This document shows positions 1-5,642 of a stretch of DNA of 5,642 bases, one piece after another (the stretch's first letter is position 1; every line of letters starts with the position of its first letter). The notes beneath the pieces were generated by a model. It made no database searches. It saw only the letters and a list, made by a program, of their open reading frames with translations, and was not told the origin of the DNA. Made by a program: the position numbers and the translations under genes. The stretch covers positions 1-5,642 of the forward strand of contig DNLO01000003.1 of assembly GCA_003488445.1 (NCBI GenBank), written 5' to 3'. Source of the stretch: Lachnospiraceae bacterium. Its GTDB lineage: Bacteria > Bacillota > Clostridia > Lachnospirales > Lachnospiraceae.

Positions 1-129
1 GAGGAGATCTTCGCCGGGAGACATGAGGAGTCGGAGGAATTTGACAGGGAACTGGAAGTGTTACTGGATTTCTATGAGAAAGGAATGGTGAACTACGGCA
101 AATGGAAAGCACGATCATCAAAAGACTGA
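1..129 (+). CDS. 3' end of an unidentified gene upstream of neuB (partial)
   Basis: Only the last 42 codons are present, open from the window edge in frame 1 and ending at TGA 127-129. The other two forward frames hit stops at about 24-26 and 89-91, so this is the most plausible continuation of an upstream gene. The visible tail is hydrophilic and acidic (EESEEF, then LLDFYEKGMVNYGKWK), with no membrane segment and no motif I can assign to a family. It overlaps the neuB start by 28 bp, which suggests translational coupling inside one operon. Its position would fit a precursor enzyme such as an aminotransferase, epimerase or sugar-modifying enzyme, but nothing in the tail shows this. Confidence 0.6.
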   Translation, partial: EEIFAGRHEESEEFDRELEVLLDFYEKGMVNYGKWKARSSKD

Positions 130-1199
130 AGGAAGGAAAGTTTGTACTGATCGCTGAGATCGGCGTCAACTATTACGATATAGCCGAGAAGATGGGGATC
201 TCCAACCTTGAGGCTGCAAAGCTCATGGTGAAGGAGGCGAGGAATGCCGGGATACATGCGGTGAAGTTCCAGACATACAAGGCAGAGACCCTGGCTGCAA
301 AGGACTCGCCCTCGTACTGGGACAGGAGCGAGGAGCCTACGGGATCGCAGTACGAGCTCTTCCACAAGTTTGATTCCTTCGGAGAGACTGAGTACAGGCA
401 GCTGAAGGAGTACGCTGACGAGCTGGGGATAGAGTTTCTGTCCACGGCTTTCGATATGGAGAGTGCAGACTATCTGTGCGATCTGATGAATGTGTACAAG
501 ATCTCGTCTTCCGACCTCTCCAACATACCCTTCATAGAATATCAGGCCAAAAAAGGCAAGCCCATGCTTCTCTCCATAGGAGCCTCGGAGCTGGAGGAGA
601 TAGAGAGGGCGGTGGATACCATAAGGGCGGTAAACGACAGCGAGCTGGCCCTGCTGCACTGCGTGCTGGAATATCCCACTCCCCTGGAGCATGCGAACCT
701 GCTGAAGATAAAGACACTGAAGCAGCAGTTCCCGGACTGCTACGTGGGATACTCGGATCATACGAAGCCCACGCCCGAGTGTGATGTGGCCAAGGTGGCC
801 TACAATATGGGGGCTCAGCTCATAGAGAAGCACTTCACGCTGGACAAGACTCTCAAGGGGAACGATCACTACCATGCGATGGATCCTTCAGATGCGAAGA
901 AGATCCTGGAGGCCATAGACAGGATGGATATGCTGCGGGGCAGCGGAGAGCTGGTATCTCTTAAGAGCGAAGCGGCAGCAAGGCTCAATGCGAGGAGGTC
1001 CATAGTCGCTGCCAAGCGTATAGCCGAGGGAGAGCTCGTGACCAGAGACAAGCTCACCTTCAAACGTCCCGGGACCGGCATATCTCCTACCGAGATAGGC
1101 ATGGTGATGGGAAGGACGGCAGCCTGCGACATAGCCGAGGACACCATACTGCAGCCCAAGATGCTGCGGGGCTTCCCTGGTGAGGAAGAGGATGGCTGA
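102..1199 (+). CDS. neuB: NeuB-family nonulosonic (sialic-type) acid synthase
   Basis: A 365-residue cytoplasmic enzyme expected to condense phosphoenolpyruvate with an N-acyl hexosamine to give a nine-carbon nonulosonic acid. The N-terminal aldolase barrel (about 1-280) shows IAEIGVN (17-23), KFQTYK (55-60), FLSTAFD (112-118), GYSDHT (216-221), IEKHFTLD (241-248) and DHYHAMDP (255-262). By comparison with characterised NeuB, H220 and H244 are the likely metal-binding histidines. The C-terminal SAF (antifreeze-like) domain follows at about 295-350, with ARRSIVAAK and FKRPGTGISP. Length is close to the usual 340-350 residues; the excess includes an insertion after GVN (YYDIAEKMGISN), where classical members have a short NHNGD-like stretch. 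The ATG at 102 lies inside the upstream gene; the nearest Shine-Dalgarno-like bases are weak (AGGA at 81-84, GGTGA at 87-91). Substrate (ManNAc, legionaminic or pseudaminic precursor) cannot be fixed, so neuB stands for the family and pseI or legI would be alternatives. Confidence 0.93.
   Translation: MESTIIKRLKEGKFVLIAEIGVNYYDIAEKMGISNLEAAKLMVKEARNAGIHAVKFQTYKAETLAAKDSPSYWDRSEEPTGSQYELFHKFDSFGETEYRQLKEYADELGIEFLSTAFDMESADYLCDLMNVYKISSSDLSNIPFIEYQAKKGKPMLLSIGASELEEIERAVDTIRAVNDSELALLHCVLEYPTPLEHANLLKIKTLKQQFPDCYVGYSDHTKPTPECDVAKVAYNMGAQLIEKHFTLDKTLKGNDHYHAMDPSDAKKILEAIDRMDMLRGSGELVSLKSEAAARLNARRSIVAAKRIAEGELVTRDKLTFKRPGTGISPTEIGMVMGRTAACDIAEDTILQPKMLRGFPGEEEDG
1182..1185 (+). promoter_or_regulatory. 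Ribosome binding site deciding the flippase start
   Basis: GAGG at 1182-1185, 6 nt before ATG 1192, is a well-spaced Shine-Dalgarno. The same frame is open from a GTG at 1180, but the sequence before that codon offers a poorer match and a larger overlap with neuB. The ATG at 1192 is therefore preferred. Confidence 0.55.
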
Positions 1200-2622
1200 G
1201 GACAACTCCGGAAAAGCTGTCAGATCCGGTATCTGGTACGTCATATCCAATGTGATGATAAGAGCCGTAGGGATATTCACGGCTCCCATATACACCCGTC
1301 TCCTGACTACATCGGAGACGGGTTTTGCCAATGATTTCAACAATTATGTCTCGATCCTTTACGTGATAACGGGTCTCTGCCTCATCTACAGCGTGGGCAG
1401 GGCCAGGCTCGACTACCGCGGCAGGGAATTCGACGCCTTCATGTCTTCCATCCAGGCACTGTCCTCCTTCTTCGGACTGGCTCTTCTGGTGCTGGTCATG
1501 ATCTTCATGCCGAAGGAGGGCCTGCTCGGCTTCGACAGGCTCATAGTATTCATACTGTTCGCCTATATGTGCCTGTATCCCTCCATAGACTATATGCAGT
1601 ACAAGCTGCGGTTCGAGTACAGGTACAAGGGGAATATCGCCATCTCGCTGGTGATCACCCTGAGTACGGTGGCGCTGTCCATAGCGCTCATCCTGCTCAT
1701 GCCGGAGGACAAGGGATTTGCGAAGATACTGGGTACGGTGATCCCCTCGGCGGCGGTGGCACTCTTCTGCTACATCGCACTCCTCATCAGGGGAAAGGCA
1801 GTGATACGTCCAGAATACTGGAAGTATGCCCTCAGGATAGGACTGCCTACCATACCTCACGGTCTCGCCATGATACTCCTGGCCCGCATAGATGTGTCCA
1901 TGATCTCACAGATGTGCGGCCTGTCGGAGGTGGGACTCTATACATCGGGCTATACCATAGGTACACTGCTCATGTTCGTGACCAATGCCATAGGCAACGC
2001 CTGGGTGCCTCTTTTCAATGAGAGGCTGGATGCGGGCAACGTGGAGGCGATAAGAAGAGACAACAGGATACTGATGGAGGCCAGCTGCTTTGCAACGATA
2101 TGCTTCATAGCGGTGGCCCCGGAGGTGGTGAAGCTGCTGTATGCGAAGCCTTATCATGAATCCATGTGGGTGGTGGCCCCGGTGGCACTGGGCACTCTGT
2201 GCCAGTATTTCTACTCCAACTATGTCAATGTGGAGATATTCTACAAGAAGACCGCTCTGCTGGCGGTCAATTCGTGTATCGCAGCCGGGATTAACATCGT
2301 GCTGAACTATATCTTCATCTCCAGATACGGCTATATCGCGGCTGCCTACACCACTCTGGCGGGATATTTCATCCTGATGATCCTGCATTATGTGGCTACA
2401 ACGGTCGTGCTGAAGAAGAGGATATATCCGGACGGGACGTATTTTATCATGCTGATGATGACCATAGCTGCGGGGACCGGATTCAGTTTTCTGTGCGGCC
2501 AGGTGCTGTACCGCTATCTGCTGGCAGCGGGCGTCATCGGAGTGCTGGCGTGGATGTGGAGGAAGGATATCGCGGCATTCTTTGCACTCATAAGGGGAGT
2601 CAGAGGGGACGGTTCTCATTGA
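1192..2622 (+). CDS. Wzx-like polysaccharide flippase (MOP superfamily)
   Basis: A 476-residue multi-pass inner-membrane protein expected to flip the lipid-linked repeat unit across the membrane. Hydrophobic segments run almost end to end, for example about 12-34, 52-69, 88-106, 114-130, 148-170, 178-199, 216-236, 250-272, 298-316, 328-346, 356-377, 380-407, 417-436 and 441-456. This is consistent with the 12-14 helices of the family. Family-like landmarks are FTAPIYTRLLTTSETG near the N-terminus, GLPTIPHGLAM (217-227), NAWVPLFNERL (269-279) and LNYIFISRYGYIAAAYTTL (371-389). It overlaps neuB by 8 bp (ATGGCTGA). The last ten residues, IRGVRGDGSH (467-476), and the TGA stop are encoded by the left arm of the inverted repeat, so the native C-terminus appears replaced. 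The change is short, hydrophilic and after the last helix, so function may be kept. A GTG at 1180 would add four residues. Confidence 0.88.
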   Translation: MAEDNSGKAVRSGIWYVISNVMIRAVGIFTAPIYTRLLTTSETGFANDFNNYVSILYVITGLCLIYSVGRARLDYRGREFDAFMSSIQALSSFFGLALLVLVMIFMPKEGLLGFDRLIVFILFAYMCLYPSIDYMQYKLRFEYRYKGNIAISLVITLSTVALSIALILLMPEDKGFAKILGTVIPSAAVALFCYIALLIRGKAVIRPEYWKYALRIGLPTIPHGLAMILLARIDVSMISQMCGLSEVGLYTSGYTIGTLLMFVTNAIGNAWVPLFNERLDAGNVEAIRRDNRILMEASCFATICFIAVAPEVVKLLYAKPYHESMWVVAPVALGTLCQYFYSNYVNVEIFYKKTALLAVNSCIAAGINIVLNYIFISRYGYIAAAYTTLAGYFILMILHYVATTVVLKKRIYPDGTYFIMLMMTIAAGTGFSFLCGQVLYRYLLAAGVIGVLAWMWRKDIAAFFALIRGVRGDGSH

Positions 2623-2624
2623 CT
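2598..2624 (+). repeat. REP-like unit within the left arm
   Basis: Each arm can fold on itself. AGTCA (2598-2602) pairs with TGACT (2620-2624) and GAG (2603-2605) with CTC (2615-2617), leaving a two-base AT bulge (2618-2619) and a 9-nt loop (2606-2614). A GGAG tetranucleotide (2596-2599) sits at the 5' foot. An imperfect hairpin with a bulge and a GTAG/GGAG foot is the described form of REP units mobilised by TnpA-REP (RAYT) transposases. The match to that form is seen here; mobilisation is inferred. Confidence 0.5.
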
Positions 2625-2668
2625 TATTTTTTTGAGGAAAGACAGAAGTTAAAGAGATGAAAAAAATA

Positions 2669-2695
2669 AGTCAATGAGAACCGTCCCCTCTGACT
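2669..2695 (-). repeat. REP-like unit within the right arm, inverted
   Basis: This is the exact reverse complement of 2598-2624, with the same bulged hairpin on the minus strand and its GGAG foot at 2694-2697. Two opposed units separated by a short spacer give the arrangement called a BIME. Confidence 0.5.
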
Positions 2696-2702
2696 CCCCT
2701 TA

Positions 2703-2711
2703 TGATATACT
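2703..2711 (+). promoter_or_regulatory. Candidate extended -10 promoter for the downstream genes
   Basis: TGATATACT contains a TG-n-TATACT extended -10 signal, one base from the consensus hexamer TATAAT. No convincing -35 lies 16-18 bp upstream (around 2683-2688 the sequence is GTCCCC), but extended -10 promoters can work without one. Transcription would start near 2718, about 35 nt before ATG 2753. The TG falls in the last bases of the inverted repeat and the hexamer just outside it, so the signal spans the insertion junction. It would matter because the long hairpin may reduce read-through from the upstream genes. Based on sequence match only. Confidence 0.35.
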
Positions 2712-2728
2712 GTAGGATGACTATATTT

Positions 2729-2740
2729 GGAAGGGAAAGG
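2729..2740 (+). promoter_or_regulatory. Ribosome binding region of the NeuA-PseG fusion gene
   Basis: The purine run GGAAGGGAAAGG contains AAGG and AAAGG matches to the Shine-Dalgarno. Spacing of the last AGG to ATG 2753 is 12 nt, a little long. In the reconstructed pre-insertion sequence this run would be the last flippase codons, the usual place for a ribosome binding site in this tightly packed cluster. Confidence 0.45.
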
Positions 2741-2752
2741 TAACTGATCTTC

Positions 2753-4393
2753 ATGAAGATACTGGTGGTGATACCCGCAAGAGGCGGATCGAAGAGGATA
2801 CCCCGTAAGAACGTCAGGATGATGAACGGCAAGCCTCTGATACTGTATTCCATAGAGAATGCCAAACGGCTGGCCGAGGACCATAACGTGGATATATGCG
2901 TATCCACCGATGATGAGGAGCTCGGAGGGATCGCGGAGAGCAAAAAGGTTGACATAATCTGGAGAGATGAGAGACTCTCGGCGGATAATATCACCCTGGA
3001 CCCCGTGGTCTATGATGCGCTGCTCAAGATGGAAAGAGAAAAGGGAGATGCCTACGACGTGGTGATAACGATGCAGGCTACCTCGCCGACACTCAGGGCG
3101 ACCACTCTGAAGAGCGCAGTGAAGGCCTTTCTCAACTCTGATCTGGACACCATGATATCCTGCGTCAACCGTCCTCACCTGTCGTGGACAGAGAGGGACG
3201 GGAAGATCGTAAAGAACTACGAGAAGAGACTGAACTCCCAGGAGCTCCCCAGCAACTATCTGGAGTCGGGTGCTTTCGTCATCACCAGAAGAGGCTGTGT
3301 CACAGAGAACAGCAGGATAGGAGAGAAGATCACAGTATACGAGACTGATCCGAAGGAGGCTGTGGATATAGACTCCGAGGAGGACTGGATCGCAGCGGAG
3401 TCCATACTGAGGCGCAAGAGGATACTCATGAGGTGCGTAGGCAAGCCTGCACTGGGGATGGGGCATATATACAGATGCATGTCCATAGCATACAAGCTCA
3501 TAGGGCACGATGTCCTCTTCGTCACCGACAAGGACAGCGTGATAGGCAGGGCCAAGCTGGAGGAGACCTATCTGCCCTACGAGGTGGTAGGGGATGATGA
3601 GGAATATGAGAAGGTGATGAAGAACTACATGCCCGATATCATCATCAATGATGTGCTGGACACGGATGAGGCTCTGATCAAGCTGGAGAGAAAGTACACC
3701 AGGCGTATAGTGAACTTCGAGGATATGGGGCCCGGAGCGTGGCTCGCGGACGCCGTCATCAATGCTCTGTACGAGAACCGCCCCAACAAGCCGCCCCACG
3801 TCTACGAAGGCTCTGATTACTACTTCATAAGAGATGAGTTTCTCACGGAGCATCCCAGGGATTTCTCCGCTGAGTGCAAGAATATCATGATCATGTTCGG
3901 AGGAGTGGATCCGGCGAACCTCACCGGCAAGATGTACGATATCTGCCAGGTACTGCATCCCAAGATGCCGGGGGTGGAGTTCCACTTCCTGACAGGATTC
4001 GCCTATGCCCACAAGGAGCAGATCATTAGCATGCCCGCATCCAATATATACGTGCACCACGATGCGAAGAGGGTGTCCACATACATGCGGAAAGCGGATA
4101 TGTGTATCACGAGCCAGGGACGGACCATATTCGAGCTGGCCTCCATGGGTGTACCCGCCATAGTACTGGCCCAGAACGAGAGAGAGGCGGAGCATGTGTT
4201 CGCCGGCATGGGCAACGGCTTCATCAACCTGGGGCTCGGAGAGAGGACGGACACGCTGACAATCATAAAGACCATAATGTGGCTCGCTGATATGCCGCAC
4301 GTGAGATCGGAGATGAGAGATCTGCAGCTGTCGAAGAAGTTCGAGAAGGGACAGCAGAGAGTGCTGAGGATCATACTGGGAGAGGATCGTTGA
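2753..4393 (+). CDS. Fused CMP-nonulosonate cytidylyltransferase (NeuA-type) and PseG-like UDP-sugar hydrolase
   Basis: A 546-residue, soluble, two-domain protein. Residues 1 to about 220 are a NeuA/LegF/PseF-type cytidylyltransferase that would activate the nonulosonic acid with CTP. They show IPARGGSKRIPRKN (7-20, nucleotide-binding loop), STDDEE (51-56), QATSPTLRA (108-116) and DIDSEEDW (205-212), whose D205 and D207 fit the metal-binding aspartates. From about 224 to the end is a PseG-like GT-B fold domain: GMGHIYR (235-241) with H238 at the position of the catalytic histidine of PseG, MFGGVDPANLTGK (381-393), and SQGRTIFELASMGVP (454-468) in the nucleotide-sugar binding region. PseG removes UDP from the precursor sugar in pseudaminic acid synthesis. 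The fusion joins the step before NeuB condensation to the step after it. The ATG at 2753 directly precedes the conserved strand, so the start is secure. The frame overlaps the next gene by 4 bp. Both domains look intact; the exact substrates are unknown. Confidence 0.9.
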   Translation: MKILVVIPARGGSKRIPRKNVRMMNGKPLILYSIENAKRLAEDHNVDICVSTDDEELGGIAESKKVDIIWRDERLSADNITLDPVVYDALLKMEREKGDAYDVVITMQATSPTLRATTLKSAVKAFLNSDLDTMISCVNRPHLSWTERDGKIVKNYEKRLNSQELPSNYLESGAFVITRRGCVTENSRIGEKITVYETDPKEAVDIDSEEDWIAAESILRRKRILMRCVGKPALGMGHIYRCMSIAYKLIGHDVLFVTDKDSVIGRAKLEETYLPYEVVGDDEEYEKVMKNYMPDIIINDVLDTDEALIKLERKYTRRIVNFEDMGPGAWLADAVINALYENRPNKPPHVYEGSDYYFIRDEFLTEHPRDFSAECKNIMIMFGGVDPANLTGKMYDICQVLHPKMPGVEFHFLTGFAYAHKEQIISMPASNIYVHHDAKRVSTYMRKADMCITSQGRTIFELASMGVPAIVLAQNEREAEHVFAGMGNGFINLGLGERTDTLTIIKTIMWLADMPHVRSEMRDLQLSKKFEKGQQRVLRIILGEDR

Positions 4394-5589
4394 GAGCAGC
4401 CGTAATCAATACGGTGATCGGAACGGGCAGTATAGGCCGCATATCCTGCGGCACGGCTGATGAGATACTGTCTCACGGCGGAGAGGTGCTGCTGTGCAGG
4501 GGCAGAGGAGAGGAAGTAAGCGGATACGACAACTACCGCATAGGCTCCGATGCGGATATGTATCTTCACGGTGTCCTGAGCCGGATCACCGACCGGCACG
4601 GCACATACAGCCGTAAGGCGACGGAAAAGCTTATAGCAAAGCTTGAGGAGTACAGACCGGATCTTATTCAGTTGCACAATATCCATGGATATTATGTAAA
4701 CTATAAGGTCCTTTTTACATGGCTTAAGCAGGCAGGGATACCCGTGGTATGGACCCTGCATGACTGCTGGAGCTTCACGGGACACTGCGTGCACTATGAA
4801 TACAGGGGATGTGACAGGTGGAAGGACGGATCCTGCGGGCCTTGTCCGGAGAAGAAGGTATATCCCGCTTCCCTCATATGTGATGCATCGAAGAAGAACT
4901 ACAGCGACAAGAAGGAATGCTTCACCGGGATAGACAGGCTGCAACTCGTGACCCCTTCAGAGTGGCTTGCGGGGCAGCTGAAGGAGTCCATGCTTGCGGA
5001 ATACCCCGTGAAGGTGATAAATACCGGCATAGATCTCGGTGTCTTCAGACCCGTGGGTACAGACCTCAGAGAGAGGTACGGGATAGGAGACAGGATACTG
5101 CTTTTGGGAGTGGCGAATCCCTGGAGAGACAGGAAGGGCATGTTCGATATGGCAAAGCTCGCTATGAGACTGGATCCCGAAAGATACGCCATAGCAATGA
5201 TAGGGCTGAAGAGATCCCAGATGAACATGCTCCCTCCGAATATACTGAAGATAGGTCATACGGACAGTGTGGAGGAGCTGGTGGAGTGGTATTCGGCGGC
5301 GGATATTTATGTAAACCTGACCTACGAAGACACTTTTCCGACCACCAATCTGGAGGCTCAGGCATGCGGCACGCCCGTGATCACCTACAGAGCGGGTGGC
5401 AGTCCGGAGACTGTGGACGATAACACCGGGGTCGTGACGGAAAAGCAGGACCTGAAGGCCGTCATCTCGGCCATAGAGCTTCTCGGAAGGAAGCAGCCCG
5501 GCATATCCGGAGACTGCAGGGAGAGGGCCTCAAGATACGACAGGAAAGACAGATTCAGGGAATATTATGAGCTTTATCAGGAAATTTAA
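4390..5589 (+). CDS. GT-B glycosyltransferase, GT4-like, with cysteine cluster
   Basis: A 399-residue glycosyltransferase expected to add a sugar to the growing lipid-linked repeat unit at the cytoplasmic face. The N-terminal Rossmann-like half contains GTGSIGRI (11-18) and LHNIHGYY (95-102). It is followed by a cysteine-rich stretch, HDCWSFTGHC to CGPCP (C126, C133, C141, C149, C152), as I recall from WcaC-like glycosyltransferases. The C-terminal half carries the nucleotide-sugar site: NPWRDRKG (243-250) and EDTFPTTNLEAQACGTPV (313-330), with D314/E322 spaced as in the family E-x7-E motif. The start is TTG at 4390 in a TTGA overlap with the preceding stop, with GGGAGAGG (4378-4385) just upstream as ribosome binding site. 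Starting there keeps the first conserved strand (RAAVINTVIGTGSIG). Donor and acceptor cannot be told, so whether it transfers the nonulosonic acid itself is open; known sialyltransferases belong to other families. Confidence 0.9.
   Translation: MRAAVINTVIGTGSIGRISCGTADEILSHGGEVLLCRGRGEEVSGYDNYRIGSDADMYLHGVLSRITDRHGTYSRKATEKLIAKLEEYRPDLIQLHNIHGYYVNYKVLFTWLKQAGIPVVWTLHDCWSFTGHCVHYEYRGCDRWKDGSCGPCPEKKVYPASLICDASKKNYSDKKECFTGIDRLQLVTPSEWLAGQLKESMLAEYPVKVINTGIDLGVFRPVGTDLRERYGIGDRILLLGVANPWRDRKGMFDMAKLAMRLDPERYAIAMIGLKRSQMNMLPPNILKIGHTDSVEELVEWYSAADIYVNLTYEDTFPTTNLEAQACGTPVITYRAGGSPETVDDNTGVVTEKQDLKAVISAIELLGRKQPGISGDCRERASRYDRKDRFREYYELYQEI
5557..5560 (+). promoter_or_regulatory. Ribosome binding site for the last gene
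   Basis: AGGG at 5557-5560 lies 6 nt before ATG 5567, inside the glycosyltransferase gene. It supports the start chosen for the truncated membrane protein. Confidence 0.45.
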
Positions 5590-5642
5590 GAACTCCATAA
5601 TCTTCATCATCGCGCTTTGCATGTACGCACTGTGCATGGCGT
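5567..5642 (+). CDS. N-terminus of a membrane protein (partial)
   Basis: Twenty-five codons remain before the window ends. A short positively charged start, MSFIRKFKN, leads into a hydrophobic stretch, SIIFIIALCMYALCMA, which looks like a first transmembrane helix entering with the N-terminus inside. The frame overlaps the glycosyltransferase by 23 bp and has a good ribosome binding site, matching the overlaps elsewhere in the cluster. Because a flippase is already present, an O-antigen polymerase (Wzy) or a membrane acyltransferase would be likely candidates, but 25 residues cannot decide this. Confidence 0.65.
   Translation, partial: MSFIRKFKNSIIFIIALCMYALCMA

Larger units (their letters stand above)
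2588..2705. repeat. 118-bp foldback element: two perfect 46-bp inverted arms, REP/BIME- or MITE-like
   Basis: Positions 2588-2633 and 2660-2705 are perfect reverse complements over all 46 bases, around a 26-nt purine-rich spacer (2634-2659). The arms begin TCATAAGGGGAGTCAG, pass through GGGGACGGTTCTCATTGAC and end in seven T. Neither flank continues the pairing. The left arm covers the last codons and stop of the flippase gene; the right arm ends 47 bp before the next start. No obvious target-site duplication is visible. The GGGGACGGTTCT core resembles short repeats I recall scattered in many bacterial genomes, some linked to REP-associated Y1 transposases; this is from memory and untested. 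As RNA it would fold into a very long hairpin. It encodes no protein, so it would be a non-autonomous element. Confidence 0.93.

Noticed and set aside
1180..1191. GTG start for the flippase at 1180
   Set aside because: The ATG at 1192 has a better placed GAGG 6 nt upstream and a short 8-bp overlap. The extra four residues (MRKR) are not needed by the family.
1569..2021. Forward out-of-frame open reading frame within the flippase gene
   Set aside because: It lies in another frame of a gene with clear membrane-protein coding and has a His/Gly/Arg-rich composition without a family resemblance.
2620..2648. TTGACT at 2620-2625 as a -35 box
   Set aside because: There is no -10 hexamer at the right distance; the sequence 17 bp downstream is CAGAAG.
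2588..2705. Inverted repeat as an intrinsic terminator
   Set aside because: The seven-T run is inside the stem next to the loop. The sequence after the stem (TATACTGTAGG) has no T tract, so it lacks the usual terminator form on either strand.
2717..2743. Eight-codon leader peptide before the fusion gene
   Set aside because: It is better explained as the old C-terminus of the flippase, because it falls in the flippase frame when the repeat is removed.
2671..2994. Minus-strand frame ending in RGVRGDGSH, the same as the flippase tail
   Set aside because: The shared tail is explained by the inverted repeat arm. The rest is antisense to the cytidylyltransferase domain and resembles no protein family I know.
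2624..4300. 558-codon open frame on the minus strand
   Set aside because: It is antisense to the NeuA-PseG fusion gene, whose motifs are clear. Its translation is rich in His, Tyr and Leu with no recognisable family, as expected from reversed codons.

Overview
The window is a stretch of a surface-polysaccharide (capsule, O-antigen or exopolysaccharide) cluster devoted to a nonulosonic acid, i.e. a sialic/legionaminic/pseudaminic-type nine-carbon sugar. All genes lie on the + strand and are packed like an operon: neighbouring reading frames overlap by 28, 8, 4 and 23 bp. The single real gap (2623-2752) is where a foldback repeat has inserted. The codon use (very frequent ATA for Ile, AGG/AGA for Arg, moderate GC) and the AGG-type ribosome binding sites would suit an anaerobic Firmicute of the Clostridia/Eubacteriales. 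That is an impression from the sequence, not a taxonomic assignment.

Layout. 1-129 is the 3' end of an unidentified gene. 102-1199 encodes a NeuB-family nonulosonic acid synthase (aldolase barrel plus C-terminal SAF domain). 1192-2622 encodes a Wzx-like multi-pass flippase whose last ten codons come from the repeat. 2588-2705 is a 118-bp element with two perfect 46-bp inverted arms around a 26-nt spacer, resembling a pair of inverted REP units. 2753-4393 encodes a fusion of a CMP-nonulosonate cytidylyltransferase (NeuA type) and a PseG-like UDP-sugar hydrolase. 4390-5589 encodes a GT-B (GT4-like) glycosyltransferase with a cysteine cluster and a TTG start. 5567-5642 is the start of a membrane protein cut off by the window edge.

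How the genes fit together (inference from families): the PseG-like domain would release the hexose precursor from its UDP-sugar, the NeuB-type synthase would condense it with phosphoenolpyruvate, the cytidylyltransferase domain would activate the product with CTP, a glycosyltransferase would assemble the repeat unit, and the flippase would export it. The genes that make the UDP-sugar precursor are not in the window, so the exact sugar cannot be named.

The most notable observation is the inverted repeat. Removing exactly the 118-bp element restores an open flippase frame that would end at a TAA 9 nt before the next start codon. This suggests a mobile REP/BIME-like element landed in the 3' end of the flippase gene, supplied a new stop codon, and placed a possible extended -10 promoter at its far edge.
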